From NCBI RefSeq assembly GCF_900112845.1, contig NZ_FONG01000011.1, forward strand, positions 62,001 to 126,000: DNA of 64,000 bases, read 5' to 3'. This document shows positions 49,751-58,681 of the stretch, piece after piece. Each line of letters begins with the position of its first letter. The first letter of the stretch is position 1. Origin of the DNA: Actinacidiphila alni (GTDB lineage Bacteria; Actinomycetota; Actinomycetes; Streptomycetales; Streptomycetaceae). Below the pieces are notes generated by a model. That model had not been told where the DNA came from. It saw only the letters and a program-made list of their open reading frames with translations, and ran no database searches. Made by a program: the position numbers and the translations under genes.

Positions 49751-51519
49751 GGTGCGTGCTGCTCCTGTGGAGGGTGTACGGGGCCGGGCTCGCGCGGCGC
49801 GGTGGCCCGCGGGGCACTGGCGCCGCGCAGGTAGGAGGCGATCGCGGCGAGCAGGGCGAGTGTCGCGCCGAAGGCGAAGACGACGACCAGGCCGGAGTGG
49901 AAGGGGCCGGAGATCAGGTGCGGGAAGAATTCGTGCCCGGTCAGCGTCTGCCGCTGCGCCGCCGTCAGGTGCGTCAGGGCACCGGTGGGCCGGAGCAGGT
50001 TCTCGACCGGATTGACGCCGAGCTGGGCGGCGAAGAGCGAGGAGACCGGGGGCAGATCGGCGGCCTGTGCGGCGGCGTGCGCGGGGACGCCCTGGGCCTG
50101 GAGCCCGGTGCTGAGCGAGTGCGGGAGGCGACTGGCCAGTCCGGCGATCATCAGGGAGAAGAACACGCCGATCGAGACGGCGGTGCCCGAATTCTGGAAG
50201 GTGGCGCGCATCCCGGAGGCGACACCGCGCGACCGGGTGGGCACGCTGCCCATGATCGAGGAGGAGTTGGGGGACGCGAACATCCCGCTGGCGATGCCGT
50301 TGAGCGCGATCAGCACCGCGAAGACCCAGTAGCTGAAGTCGATCGGCAGGGCCATCAGTCCGAGGAAGGTGGCGCCGAACAGCAGCGCGCCGCCGGTGGC
50401 CAGGCCGCGCGAGCCGAGCCGGTCCGACAGATAGCCGGAGACGGGTCCCGCGGCGAGGAAGCCCGCGGTGAGCGGCAGCATGAAGATGCCCGCCCACAGC
50501 GGCGTGTCCACGTAGTCGTAGCCGTGCAGCGGCAGCCAGATGCCTTGCAGCCAGATGACCAGGACGAATTGCATGCCGCCGCGGCCGATGGAGATGGCCA
50601 GGCCCGCCAGATTGCCGAAGGTGAAGGCGCGGCGCCGGAACAGGCCGAGGTCGATCATGGGCGCCGGGCTGCGCCGCTCGATGACGACGAAAGCCGCGAG
50701 CAGCGCGAGACCGCCGATGATCATCGCGTCGACCAGCGGGTTCGTCCACCCCATGGTGTGCCCGTGGTACGGCTGGAGGCCGAAGGTGACGGCGATCAGC
50801 ACCGCGCTGAGCCCCACCGCGAAAGTGATGTTGCCCCACCAGTCGATCCGGCCGCCGCCGCGCTGCCCGGTCTCGCGCAGCGTGCGGTAGGCCCACACGG
50901 TGAAGAACACGCCGACCGGTACGTTCACCCAGAACACCGCGCGCCAGTCCCAGGCCGCGAGCAGTCCGCCGGCCACCAGGCCGATGAACATGCCCGCGAG
51001 GCCCGCGATCTGATTGATGCCCAGGGCGAAGCCGCGCCGCTCCTTGGGGAAGGCGTCGGTGAGGATGGCCGCGGAATTCGCCTGGAGCATGGACCCGCCG
51101 ACGGCCTGCACGACGCGCCAGGCGATCAGCCACATCGCGGCGTGGCCGCCGTCGAACGGGTCGAAGGAGAGCAGGACCGAGGCGACGGTGAAGACCGCGA
51201 AGCCGCTGTTGTAGATCCGGACCCGGCCGTACATGTCGCCCAGCCGGCCGACCGTGACCACCAGCACGGCCTGGACCAGCCGGTAGCCCATGATCATCCA
51301 GAGCAGATACGCGATGTTTCCCGGCGCCAGCGGGTCCAGATGGATGCCGCGGAAGATGGCGGGCAGCGAGATCAGCACGATGGAGCCGTCGAGCGCCGAC
51401 ATGAAGACGGCGGCGGTGGTGTTGGTCAGCGCCGTCCAGCGGTAGCGGTCGTCGGCGCCGCGGCTGCCGCGGCCCGCTGTCTCCTGCCGCGCTATCGGTC
51501 CGCGCTTCATATGTTTCAC
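49747..51519 (-). CDS. MFS transporter, DHA2 (EmrB/QacA) family, 14 TMS
   Basis: A 590-aa multidrug-type exporter. It has DGSIVLISLPAIFRGIHLDP, motif A GRLGDMYGRVRIYNSGFAVF, and motif C-like AGLAGMFIGLVAGGLLAAWD. Hydrophobic segments fit 14 helices, with a long extracellular loop before the last (QAADLPPVSSLFAAQLGVNP). GTG 51519 overlaps the MarR stop (GTGA). It is expected to export a toxic compound or metabolite sensed by MarR. Confidence 0.92.
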   Translation of the reverse strand: MKHMKRGPIARQETAGRGSRGADDRYRWTALTNTTAAVFMSALDGSIVLISLPAIFRGIHLDPLAPGNIAYLLWMIMGYRLVQAVLVVTVGRLGDMYGRVRIYNSGFAVFTVASVLLSFDPFDGGHAAMWLIAWRVVQAVGGSMLQANSAAILTDAFPKERRGFALGINQIAGLAGMFIGLVAGGLLAAWDWRAVFWVNVPVGVFFTVWAYRTLRETGQRGGGRIDWWGNITFAVGLSAVLIAVTFGLQPYHGHTMGWTNPLVDAMIIGGLALLAAFVVIERRSPAPMIDLGLFRRRAFTFGNLAGLAISIGRGGMQFVLVIWLQGIWLPLHGYDYVDTPLWAGIFMLPLTAGFLAAGPVSGYLSDRLGSRGLATGGALLFGATFLGLMALPIDFSYWVFAVLIALNGIASGMFASPNSSSIMGSVPTRSRGVASGMRATFQNSGTAVSIGVFFSLMIAGLASRLPHSLSTGLQAQGVPAHAAAQAADLPPVSSLFAAQLGVNPVENLLRPTGALTHLTAAQRQTLTGHEFFPHLISGPFHSGLVVVFAFGATLALLAAIASYLRGASAPRATAPREPGPVHPPQEQHAP

Positions 51520-51989
51520 CGGTCGGCGCCCCCCTGGTCGGTCCGGGGGTCGATGTGCTGTGCCAGCCGCTCCAGCAGGGGCGCGGCCGCCGCGAGCCGC
51601 TCCAGCTCCTCCGGTGTGAAGGCGCCGCCGGTCAGCGCCCGGGCGGCCAGTTCCACCCGTGCGTTCCGCTTGTCCTGCAATGCCTGCCGCCCGGCCGCGG
51701 TCACCGACAGCAGGACGCGCCTGCCGTCGGCGGGGTCGGGGCGGCGCTCGACGTAGCCGCGTTCGCGCAGCGTGCCGAGCGTCGCCCCCATGGCCTGGGC
51801 GGTGATCTGCACGTCCCTGGCCAGCGCCGAGGAGGTGGTGGGGCCCGAACGTTCCAGGCCGGACAGGGCCGTTCGCTCGGGCATCGTCAGTCCGCCGTCG
51901 ACGGGGATCTGCCGCACCCGCCGGAGCAGGACGCCGATGCTCGCCAGCAGCGCCGAGGCGACGGCCTCGGGGGCCGGGGTTTCACTCAT
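51516..51989 (-). CDS. MarR-family regulator
   Basis: A 157-aa winged-helix repressor: LTMPERTALSGLERSGPTTS, SALARDVQITAQAMGATLGT (recognition helix), LRERGYVERRPDPADGRRVL (wing). ATG 51989. It heads an operon with an MFS exporter, an isochorismatase-like and a YbhB-like gene, all overlapping by 4 bases. An imperfect palindrome in its leader suggests autorepression. Confidence 0.92.
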   Translation of the reverse strand: MSETPAPEAVASALLASIGVLLRRVRQIPVDGGLTMPERTALSGLERSGPTTSSALARDVQITAQAMGATLGTLRERGYVERRPDPADGRRVLLSVTAAGRQALQDKRNARVELAARALTGGAFTPEELERLAAAAPLLERLAQHIDPRTDQGGADR

Positions 51990-51997
51990 GTACTAAA

Positions 51998-52015
51998 GCT
52001 ACCTTATAAAGCAGC
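51998..52015. promoter_or_regulatory. Probable MarR operator
   Basis: An 18-base imperfect palindrome centred on TTATAA (arms GCTACCTTA / TAAAGCAGC, 7 of 9 pairs), in an AT-rich island 9 bases upstream of the marR start. Both size and position fit a MarR autoregulatory site. Confidence 0.55.
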
Positions 52016-52085
52016 CTTAGCAAATGTCGTCGCCGCACCCGGGCACGCGTCGGGCGGGGCCCCGTACAGTCCCGGCCGGACGGTG

Positions 52086-52766
52086 TCAGGGGGTGTCGGC
52101 GAGGCCGTGGCGCCAGGCCCAGGCGATGAGGGCGCCGCGGTCGTCGAGGGCGAGTTTGGCGAGGACGTGGTTGAGGTGGGTCTTGACTGTGGCCTCGCTG
52201 ACCACCATCTCCTTGGCGACCTGGCGGTTGTTGAGGCCCTGGGCGACCAGACGGACGACGTCGATCTCGCGGCGGGTGAGACCCTCCGCGGCGGGCGGGA
52301 CGGCCGTGGTGGGGGCCGGGGCTGCCGGGGCCGGGGACGGGTCGGCGATGACCAGCTGGACCAGGCGCTGCTGGACGGCGGGGTCGAGCACCGTACGCCC
52401 GGCGGCGACGTCGCGGACGGCGGCGAGCACCGCCTCGCCCGCGGCGTCCTTGGTGAGGTAGCCCGCCGCGCCCGCGCGCAGCGCCGGAAGGACCGCCTCG
52501 TCGTCGGCGTACGTGGTGAGGATCAGCACCCGGGTGCCCAGGTCCTCCGCGGTGATCGCGGCGGTCACCCGGGCGCCGTCCAGCTCCGGCATCCGCAGGT
52601 CGACCAGCGCGACGTCCGGCCGCAGTTCACCGGCCAGCCGGACCGCCTCCCGCCCGTCACCGGCCTGGCCGACGACCTCCATGTCGTCGGCCGACGACAG
52701 CAGCAGGACGACACCGTCGCGCACCACCGCCTGGTCGTCGGCGACCAGTACCCGAATCGTCGTCAC
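52086..52766 (-). CDS. NarL/FixJ-type response regulator
   Basis: A 226-aa two-component regulator. The receiver domain (IRVLVADDQAVVRDGVVLLL) has the phosphoacceptor Asp in VALVDLRMPE and Lys in AGYLTKDAAGE. The LuxR-type HTH reads LTRREIDVVRLVAQGLNNRQ then VAKEMVVSEATVKTHLNHVL. GTG 52766 follows GGAGAGG. It lies 51 bases downstream of its kinase gene. DNA targets unknown. Confidence 0.93.
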   Translation of the reverse strand: MTTIRVLVADDQAVVRDGVVLLLSSADDMEVVGQAGDGREAVRLAGELRPDVALVDLRMPELDGARVTAAITAEDLGTRVLILTTYADDEAVLPALRAGAAGYLTKDAAGEAVLAAVRDVAAGRTVLDPAVQQRLVQLVIADPSPAPAAPAPTTAVPPAAEGLTRREIDVVRLVAQGLNNRQVAKEMVVSEATVKTHLNHVLAKLALDDRGALIAWAWRHGLADTP

Positions 52767-52817
52767 CCGTCCGCCTCTCCGCACGCACTCGCCGGACCCG
52801 TACCTGACACGGTCCGT

Positions 52818-54089
52818 TCACGGCTCCATCTTCGCGCCCGCGGCGCCGGGCCCCGTGCCCGCCCCCGGACCGGGCGCGCCCCCGTCCACCGGCACCCGCA
52901 GGGTGATCCGCCAGCCGGGCCCGTCGGGAGCGGGACCTGACTTGAGGGTGCCGCCGACCGCGTCGAGCCGCTCCGCCATGCTGCGCAGCCCGCTGCCGGA
53001 GCCCTTGACCCCCGAGGGGCTGCCGCCCGACGGCAGCCCGTGGTCGCGCACCGCCACCCGCAACTCCTCTTCCTCCCAGACCAGATGGACGTCGATCGCG
53101 CTGCCGGTGGCGTAGCGCGCCGCGTTCGTCATGGCTTCCTGCACCGCCCGGTACACCGCGTGTCCCGTCTCCCGCGCGAGCCGGCCTGGCCTGCCGGTGA
53201 CGCGGATACGGGCCTCGCCGGGGAAGCCGGCCACCAGCGCCGGGAGGTCGTCGACACCGCGCGGCTGTGCGGCGCGCAGCGCGCCGACCGCGGCGCGCGC
53301 CTCCTGGACGCCGTCCCTGGCCAGCTGCGCCGCCCGGTCGAGCGGACCGGTCAGCGATTCGGGGGCGCCCTCGCGCGCGGCGACCGCGCGGATCGCCTGC
53401 AACTGGACGGACAGGCCCGCGAGGCTGTGCGCCAGCACGTCGTGCATCTCCCGGGCGATCCGGTTGCGTTCCTCAGTGGCGGCCGCCTCCTGCTGTGCGG
53501 CGCGGGACGCCTCCACCTCGGCCAGCAGCGCGACCGCGCGGTCGCGCTCCACCTCCAGCGCGGCGTGCTCGATGGAACGGTCGGCGATGAACCAGGCGCC
53601 GACGCCGGCCAGCAGTCCGGCGAGATTGCCGGAGATCGCCAGGATCGTGACGCCGAAGGCGACCGAGACCACGGCGACCGCGGCATTGCCGACCGGGCCG
53701 CGCGGCACATGGGCGGGCAGGATGGCGGCGCCTGCCAGGACCGGGATCTCGCCGAGGCCGTTCGGGGCGAGCAGGGTCATGGCGATGCCGCACGCGATGG
53801 TGAGCGCCACACCGACCAGGGCCAGCCGGTCGGCCAAAATCCGGCGGGCCAGCAGCATGCCCAGCTCAGCGAGCAGGCCGAGCACACCGACGGCGACCTT
53901 GACGGCGGTGCCGTGCGCGGCGATCACCGACAGCACCACGCACACCACCATCGCGGTCACGCCGACCAGCGAGCGCCGGTCGAAGCCGCGCTTCATCAGC
54001 GGGCGGCGCGACGCGGCGGGCTCACCGGTCCGCGGCATGTCGCCGGTCTCCTGCACGGGGGCCGCCACCGGCACCTTCCCTGGGGCCAT
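52818..54089 (-). CDS. Sensor histidine kinase (HisKA_3 family)
   Basis: A 423-aa membrane kinase (ATG 54089 with AGGAGA; a GTG at 54170 is the alternative). Several N-terminal hydrophobic helices (VGVTAMVVCVVLSVIAA, VAVGVLGLLAELGMLLA, ALVGVALTIACGIAMTLLA and others) lead to a short coiled linker and the dimerisation domain with the phosphoacceptor His in RNRIAREMHDVLAHSLAGLS. The ATPase lobe has VQEAMTNAARYA (N box) and the G box VKGSGSGLRSMAERLDAVGG. It is paired with the NarL-type regulator. With no large extracellular domain, the signal is probably within the membrane. Confidence 0.92.
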   Translation of the reverse strand: MAPGKVPVAAPVQETGDMPRTGEPAASRRPLMKRGFDRRSLVGVTAMVVCVVLSVIAAHGTAVKVAVGVLGLLAELGMLLARRILADRLALVGVALTIACGIAMTLLAPNGLGEIPVLAGAAILPAHVPRGPVGNAAVAVVSVAFGVTILAISGNLAGLLAGVGAWFIADRSIEHAALEVERDRAVALLAEVEASRAAQQEAAATEERNRIAREMHDVLAHSLAGLSVQLQAIRAVAAREGAPESLTGPLDRAAQLARDGVQEARAAVGALRAAQPRGVDDLPALVAGFPGEARIRVTGRPGRLARETGHAVYRAVQEAMTNAARYATGSAIDVHLVWEEEELRVAVRDHGLPSGGSPSGVKGSGSGLRSMAERLDAVGGTLKSGPAPDGPGWRITLRVPVDGGAPGPGAGTGPGAAGAKMEP

Positions 54090-54173
54090 CACGGGGATCT
54101 CCTGCCTCGCCGGGCACGGCACGGACCAGCGGCCGGGTCGGCCGCTGGTCCGGGTCGGTGCCGTGGTCACCGG

Positions 54174-54722
54174 TCACACGTAGATGTCGGGGCGGGCCGC
54201 CTGCGCCCGGGCGGGCTGCTCGCCGCGGTGGGCGCGGGTCAGCAGCTGGCCCCGGGCGACGATCGTACCGAGCCTGACCACGACTTCCGCGAACGCCATG
54301 AGGATCAGCGCCACCACCCACGCCTGCGCGCTGGTGATGTCGTGCCTGGCGGAGAAGTGGCCGACGTGCGCGGCGCCGGAGGCGTGGCTCGTCCAGACCG
54401 CGAAGCCCAGCCGGAAGCCCATGCTGACGACCCACAGGGCCGCCGCCGTCAGGCTCGCCTTGATGTACACGTGGCCCTCGGAGTAGCGCACCCGGGTGAA
54501 CAGTCCGCCGAACAGTCCGAAGGCCGCGCCCACCCCGGCCCCGAGCCCCGCGAGCAGCAGATCGTTGCCCTGCGTCGGGATCTGGTCCAGATAGTTGTTG
54601 GCCGCCCATCCGATGATCGCCAGCGGGAGGACGATCGTCCTGGCGGTGAGCCGCTCCTCGCGCATCTGCCGGAAGACGATGAGGAGGAGTGCGATGTCGA
54701 TGATCCAGTCGGTGGTCGTCAT
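54174..54722 (-). CDS. Small integral membrane protein of a two-component operon
   Basis: A 182-aa protein (ATG 54722) with about five hydrophobic segments (WIIDIALLLIVFRQ, TIVLPLAIIGWAANNYL, DLLLAGLGAGVGAAFGLFGG, ASLTAAALWVVSMGFRLGF, AWVVALILMAFAEVVVRLG), reminiscent of DUF1453/CcdC-like membrane proteins. It lies directly upstream of the sensor kinase gene on the same strand and may be an accessory to signal sensing. Family assignment is tentative. Confidence 0.72.
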   Translation of the reverse strand: MTTTDWIIDIALLLIVFRQMREERLTARTIVLPLAIIGWAANNYLDQIPTQGNDLLLAGLGAGVGAAFGLFGGLFTRVRYSEGHVYIKASLTAAALWVVSMGFRLGFAVWTSHASGAAHVGHFSARHDITSAQAWVVALILMAFAEVVVRLGTIVARGQLLTRAHRGEQPARAQAARPDIYV

Positions 54723-55016
54723 GCGTTCGACTATCCGCGCGACGGCCCTCAATACCTTCAACCCACGGGTGGAACGCGGGTGGAAACCGCCTCCGGCGGG
54801 CCTCCACCCCTGGGGTCACCCATAGGGTCTCCTGCCGGTGTTTGCGCAGGCCAGAGGGGCCGGGAGCGGCGGCCGGCCGTGGGGGCCGGGTGGGGGTGGG
54901 GTTCGGCGCGTCCCGAGGGGGTGGCGGGACGGGGGTGGTACCTGTTGACCGACGGTCGGATGGGGAGTTCACTGCGCGAGCTGTTTACCTGCGGTTCCCT
55001 CACACGAAGGAGATCC

Positions 55017-58000
55017 GTGTCCAGACGTCTCATTCCGCTCCCCCGGCCGCGGGTCCCGCGCGGCGCACCGGTGCGGGCCGCCGCACTCGTGACCGTCCTC
55101 ACGACGCTGCTGTCCCTGGTGACCGGGATCGTGCTCGCCGGACCCGCCGCCGCGGCGGCGCCGGCCGACGCGACCCCGGTGTTCGACCCGTCGGCGGCCC
55201 GCGAGGCCGCCGTCCGGCTGCTCGGGCCCGACGCGGCACGGCAGCTCGACCTGGTGGCGGTCGCCGCCGCGGCCGGCGGCCAGGACCGGTACCGGATCGA
55301 GGCGGCCGACCGCCGGGTCCGGATCAGCGGCACCACGCCCGGCACGATCCTGGCGGGCCTCGGCCGGTATCTGCGGGTGGTCGCGCACGCCGACATCTCG
55401 CTCAACGGCACGCAATTACGGCTGCCCGACCGGCTGCCGCTGCCGGCCGCCCCGATCGAGCGCTCGGCCGATGTCCCGCACCGCTTCGCGCTCGACGACA
55501 CCGACGAGGGCTATGCGGGCGCCTACCTGACCTGGCCGCAGTGGCAGCGCCGGATCGACGTGCTCGCGCTGAACGGCATCAACGAGATGCTCGTCTACGA
55601 GGGCCAGGAGGCCGTCTACGAGCGGACGTTCCGGCAGTTCGGCTACACCGACGACGAGATGCGGTCGTGGATCCCGCAGCCGGGCCACCAGCCGTGGTGG
55701 CTGCTGCAGAACATGTGCTGCGAGGGCGCCCCGATGAGCCGGCAGCTGCTCGACAGCCATGTGGCGCTGGGCCGCAGGATGACCGGCTATCTGCGGCAGT
55801 TGGGCCTCACCCCGGTGCTGCCGGGCTACTACGGCACCGTCCCGCCGGACTTCGCGGCGAAGAACCCGGGCGCGCACCTGGTCCCCCAGGGCACCTGGAA
55901 CGGCTTCACCCGGCCGGACTGGCTGGACCCGACGACACCCCTCTTCGACCGGGTCGCGGACGCCTTCTACCGCGAGCAGAGCGCGCTGTTCGGCGACAGC
56001 TCGATGTACAAGATGGATCTGCTGCACGAAGGCGGCCGGCCCGGTGACGTGGATGTCGGCGACGCCTCACGGGCCGTGCAGAACGCCCTGGACCGGGCGC
56101 ACCCGGGTGCGATCTGGGCGATCCTCGGCTGGGAGAGCAATCCGCGCAAGGAGACGCTCCAGGCCGTGGACACCTCCCGGATGCTGGTGCTCGACGGCAA
56201 TTCCGACACCACCGCGGTGACCGACCGGGACACGGACTACCTCGGCACGCCGTACGCCTTCGGCACGATCTGGAATTTCGGCGGCAACACCAATGTGGGC
56301 GCGGCCATGAGCATCTGGAACACCAAGTTCCACGCGTGGCTGGACACCCCGGGCACGGCGCTGCGCGGCATCGCGATGATGCCCGAGGCGATCGACAACA
56401 ATCCGGTGGCGATCGAGTTCTTCGCCGATCTGGCGTGGGAGCCGGCCGCGGTCGACATGGACGCCTGGATGGCGGCGTACGCCACCGCCCGGTACGGGGC
56501 CGCCGATCCGCACGCGACCGCCGCCTGGCAACTGCTGGGCAGGACCGCCTACTCCTGGCCCGGGGACACCGGCACCCGGCACACCAGCAGCCTGTTCTCG
56601 ATCCAGCCCGGCCTGCTGGTGACCGCGGGCGCCGTCCCGTACGACCCGAAGGACGTCGAGCGCGCCTTCGGCGAACTCCTGGACGTGGCACCGCGGTTGC
56701 GCCGCAGCACGGCGTACACCTACGACATCGTCGACCTCGGAAGGCAGGTGCTGTCCAACGACACCCGCACCCTGCTGCCGGAGATCCGCCGGGCGTACGC
56801 GGCCGGGGACCTGCCGGGCTTCGACACGCTGAGCAAGCGGTGGATGAGCGAACTGCACCTGCTGGACGACCTGCTGGCCGGTGACGGTACGTCACTGCTG
56901 GGCGTCTGGCAGCAGGAGGCCGCCGCGGAGGCGACAACTCCCGCCGAAGCCGCGCGCCTTGAGATCGACGTGCGCTCGCTGGTGAGCATCTGGTCGCAGG
57001 ACCACCCGATCCAGGACTACGCGGGCCGCGAGTGGAACGGTCTGGTCGGGGACTACTACGGCAGCCGCTGGCGGATGTTCTTCGCCTCGCTGCGCACGGC
57101 GCTCACCAGCGGCGGCTCACCGCGGGTCATCGACTGGCGCGCGGTCGCCGCCGACTGGGTGCACGAGAAGGCGCGCTACCGGTCCACCCCCACCGACGAC
57201 GCCTATCAGCAGGCGCGGAAGGTCGCCGCCCTCACCGCGGGCGGCCTGTCGGTGGCCGCGGACCCGAAGGGCGGGGCGCCCGGCACGACCGTACGGGTCA
57301 CCGCGTCCTTCACCAACGACAGCGCGCTGCGGGCCACCGGACCCGCCGTCTTCCGGCTCACCGCGCCCGAGGGTTACGGTGTGCGCGCGGCCGGCGCCGC
57401 TCCCCCGTCGTCGGTGCCGCCGGGCGCGACGGTCACCGCCGCCTGGGACGTGGCGATACCCGGTGACGCCGTCCCGGCCGCTCTGGCGCCGCTGACGGCG
57501 ACGGTCCGCTGGTCGTCCGCCGATCCCGACGGGCAGTCCGGCGAAGGCCGTTCGGATTCCGCGACGGACACCACCGACATCCTGGTCACCGGCCCGGTGG
57601 CCGACCCGTATCTGACCGCCTCCTCGGTGCCGGGCGGCGGATCGCCGGTGCTGTTCGGGCAGGACGGCGACACCTTCGGCATGGCGGGCGGCGGCGCCGA
57701 CGTGGGCGCGGGCCGGGACGAGTACGGCACGGTCTACCGCCCGCGGTTGCTGACGACGGGGCAGGCGGTCGGCACGCGGGTGCTCGACCAGGAGGACAGC
57801 GGCCCGTACGCGCGCGCCGGGCTCGTCGTGCGCGCCGATCTCGCGCGGCCGGGCAGCGCCGGTTACGCGAATCTCGCCGTCACCCCGGAGCACGGCTGCG
57901 TCTTCATGTGGGACGCGGACGGCAACGGCACCCTCGAACACAATGTGTCGAGCGGCGGTTTCACCGGCCCGGTCCAGCTGCGGATCAGCCGCGACGGCGA

Positions 58001-58610
58001 CACCTTCACCGGCTGGTGCAGCCAGGACGGCAGCGACTGGGCGCGGGTGGGGTCGGCGACGCTGCCCGGCGCGACGCCGGCCGAGGACGCGGGTCTGCTG
58101 TTCACCGCGGTGGACGCCGCCACCCACCGGCAGGGCGCCGCCCGCTTCGAGGGCCTGACCGTGGCGCCCTTCACGCCCCGCGACACCTCGGGCGACACCG
58201 TGCTGAGCGTGGGCAGGCCGACCGACGCCATGTCCTCGGAGGCCGGCAGCCCGCCGTCGGCGGCGGTCGACGGCGACCGCAGCAACAAGGCGTACTGGGC
58301 GAGCACGATGAACAACGGCGCCACCTGGTGGCAGGTGGATCTCGGTGCCGTCAGCGACCTGTCGTCGGTCAATGTCCGCAATTACGTGGACGGCAAGCGG
58401 GCCTACACCTACACGCTGACGGGCAGCACGGACGGGGTCCACTGGTTCGTGCTCGGCGGCAAGGACACCGCGGCCGCGGCCACCGACGCGGGCGACACGT
58501 ATCGACTGGCGGCCTCGGCCCGCTATGTGCGGGTCCACGGCCTCGGCAACTCCGCCAACACCTCCTTCCATCTGACGGAGGTGACGGTGGGCGGCGCGAC
58601 GGCCGCCTGA
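55017..58610 (+). CDS. Secreted GH89 alpha-N-acetylglucosaminidase with C-terminal CBM modules
   Basis: A 1197-aa exported enzyme. GTG 55017 is preceded by AAGGAG; the open frame to 53040 is a shadow of the kinase operon. After a long signal (AALVTVLTTLLSLVTGIVLA), a NAGLU N-terminal domain, the catalytic barrel (FALDDTDEGYAGAYLTWPQW, EGAPMSRQ, WNGF) and the helical C-domain are recognisable. Candidate catalytic Glu are E338 in DLLHEGG and E457 in AMMPEAIDNNPV. A NEW3-like domain (about 735-860), a beta-sandwich and a terminal F5/8C (CBM32-type) domain follow. GH89 removes terminal alpha-GlcNAc from mucin-type, heparan-like or bacterial glycans. Confidence 0.92.
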   Translation: MSRRLIPLPRPRVPRGAPVRAAALVTVLTTLLSLVTGIVLAGPAAAAAPADATPVFDPSAAREAAVRLLGPDAARQLDLVAVAAAAGGQDRYRIEAADRRVRISGTTPGTILAGLGRYLRVVAHADISLNGTQLRLPDRLPLPAAPIERSADVPHRFALDDTDEGYAGAYLTWPQWQRRIDVLALNGINEMLVYEGQEAVYERTFRQFGYTDDEMRSWIPQPGHQPWWLLQNMCCEGAPMSRQLLDSHVALGRRMTGYLRQLGLTPVLPGYYGTVPPDFAAKNPGAHLVPQGTWNGFTRPDWLDPTTPLFDRVADAFYREQSALFGDSSMYKMDLLHEGGRPGDVDVGDASRAVQNALDRAHPGAIWAILGWESNPRKETLQAVDTSRMLVLDGNSDTTAVTDRDTDYLGTPYAFGTIWNFGGNTNVGAAMSIWNTKFHAWLDTPGTALRGIAMMPEAIDNNPVAIEFFADLAWEPAAVDMDAWMAAYATARYGAADPHATAAWQLLGRTAYSWPGDTGTRHTSSLFSIQPGLLVTAGAVPYDPKDVERAFGELLDVAPRLRRSTAYTYDIVDLGRQVLSNDTRTLLPEIRRAYAAGDLPGFDTLSKRWMSELHLLDDLLAGDGTSLLGVWQQEAAAEATTPAEAARLEIDVRSLVSIWSQDHPIQDYAGREWNGLVGDYYGSRWRMFFASLRTALTSGGSPRVIDWRAVAADWVHEKARYRSTPTDDAYQQARKVAALTAGGLSVAADPKGGAPGTTVRVTASFTNDSALRATGPAVFRLTAPEGYGVRAAGAAPPSSVPPGATVTAAWDVAIPGDAVPAALAPLTATVRWSSADPDGQSGEGRSDSATDTTDILVTGPVADPYLTASSVPGGGSPVLFGQDGDTFGMAGGGADVGAGRDEYGTVYRPRLLTTGQAVGTRVLDQEDSGPYARAGLVVRADLARPGSAGYANLAVTPEHGCVFMWDADGNGTLEHNVSSGGFTGPVQLRISRDGDTFTGWCSQDGSDWARVGSATLPGATPAEDAGLLFTAVDAATHRQGAARFEGLTVAPFTPRDTSGDTVLSVGRPTDAMSSEAGSPPSAAVDGDRSNKAYWASTMNNGATWWQVDLGAVSDLSSVNVRNYVDGKRAYTYTLTGSTDGVHWFVLGGKDTAAAATDAGDTYRLAASARYVRVHGLGNSANTSFHLTEVTVGGATAA

Positions 58611-58630
58611 CCCGGGGCCGCGCATACGCG

Positions 58631-58668
58631 GACGGTGGCGCGGGAGCGATCGCTCCCGCGCCACCGTC
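58631..58668. terminator. 38-base perfect palindrome, convergent terminator
   Basis: Arms 58631-58649 (GACGGTGGCGCGGGAGCGA) and 58650-58668 are exact complements with no spacer. It lies between GH89 (plus, ends 58610) and the arabinofuranosidase gene (minus, ends 58682). A very stable bidirectional terminator is the simplest reading. Confidence 0.8.
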
Positions 58669-58681
58669 GGTCGAGGGGACG

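Noticed and set aside
54941-54975. TTGACC near 54945 as the GH89 promoter -35
   Set aside because: No acceptable -10 at 16-19 bases; not reported as a feature.
53040-55016. N-terminal extension of the GH89 frame to a start at 53040
   Set aside because: The extension lies antisense to the histidine kinase and membrane-protein genes; a strong AAGGAG, GTG 55017 and a signal peptide mark the real start.
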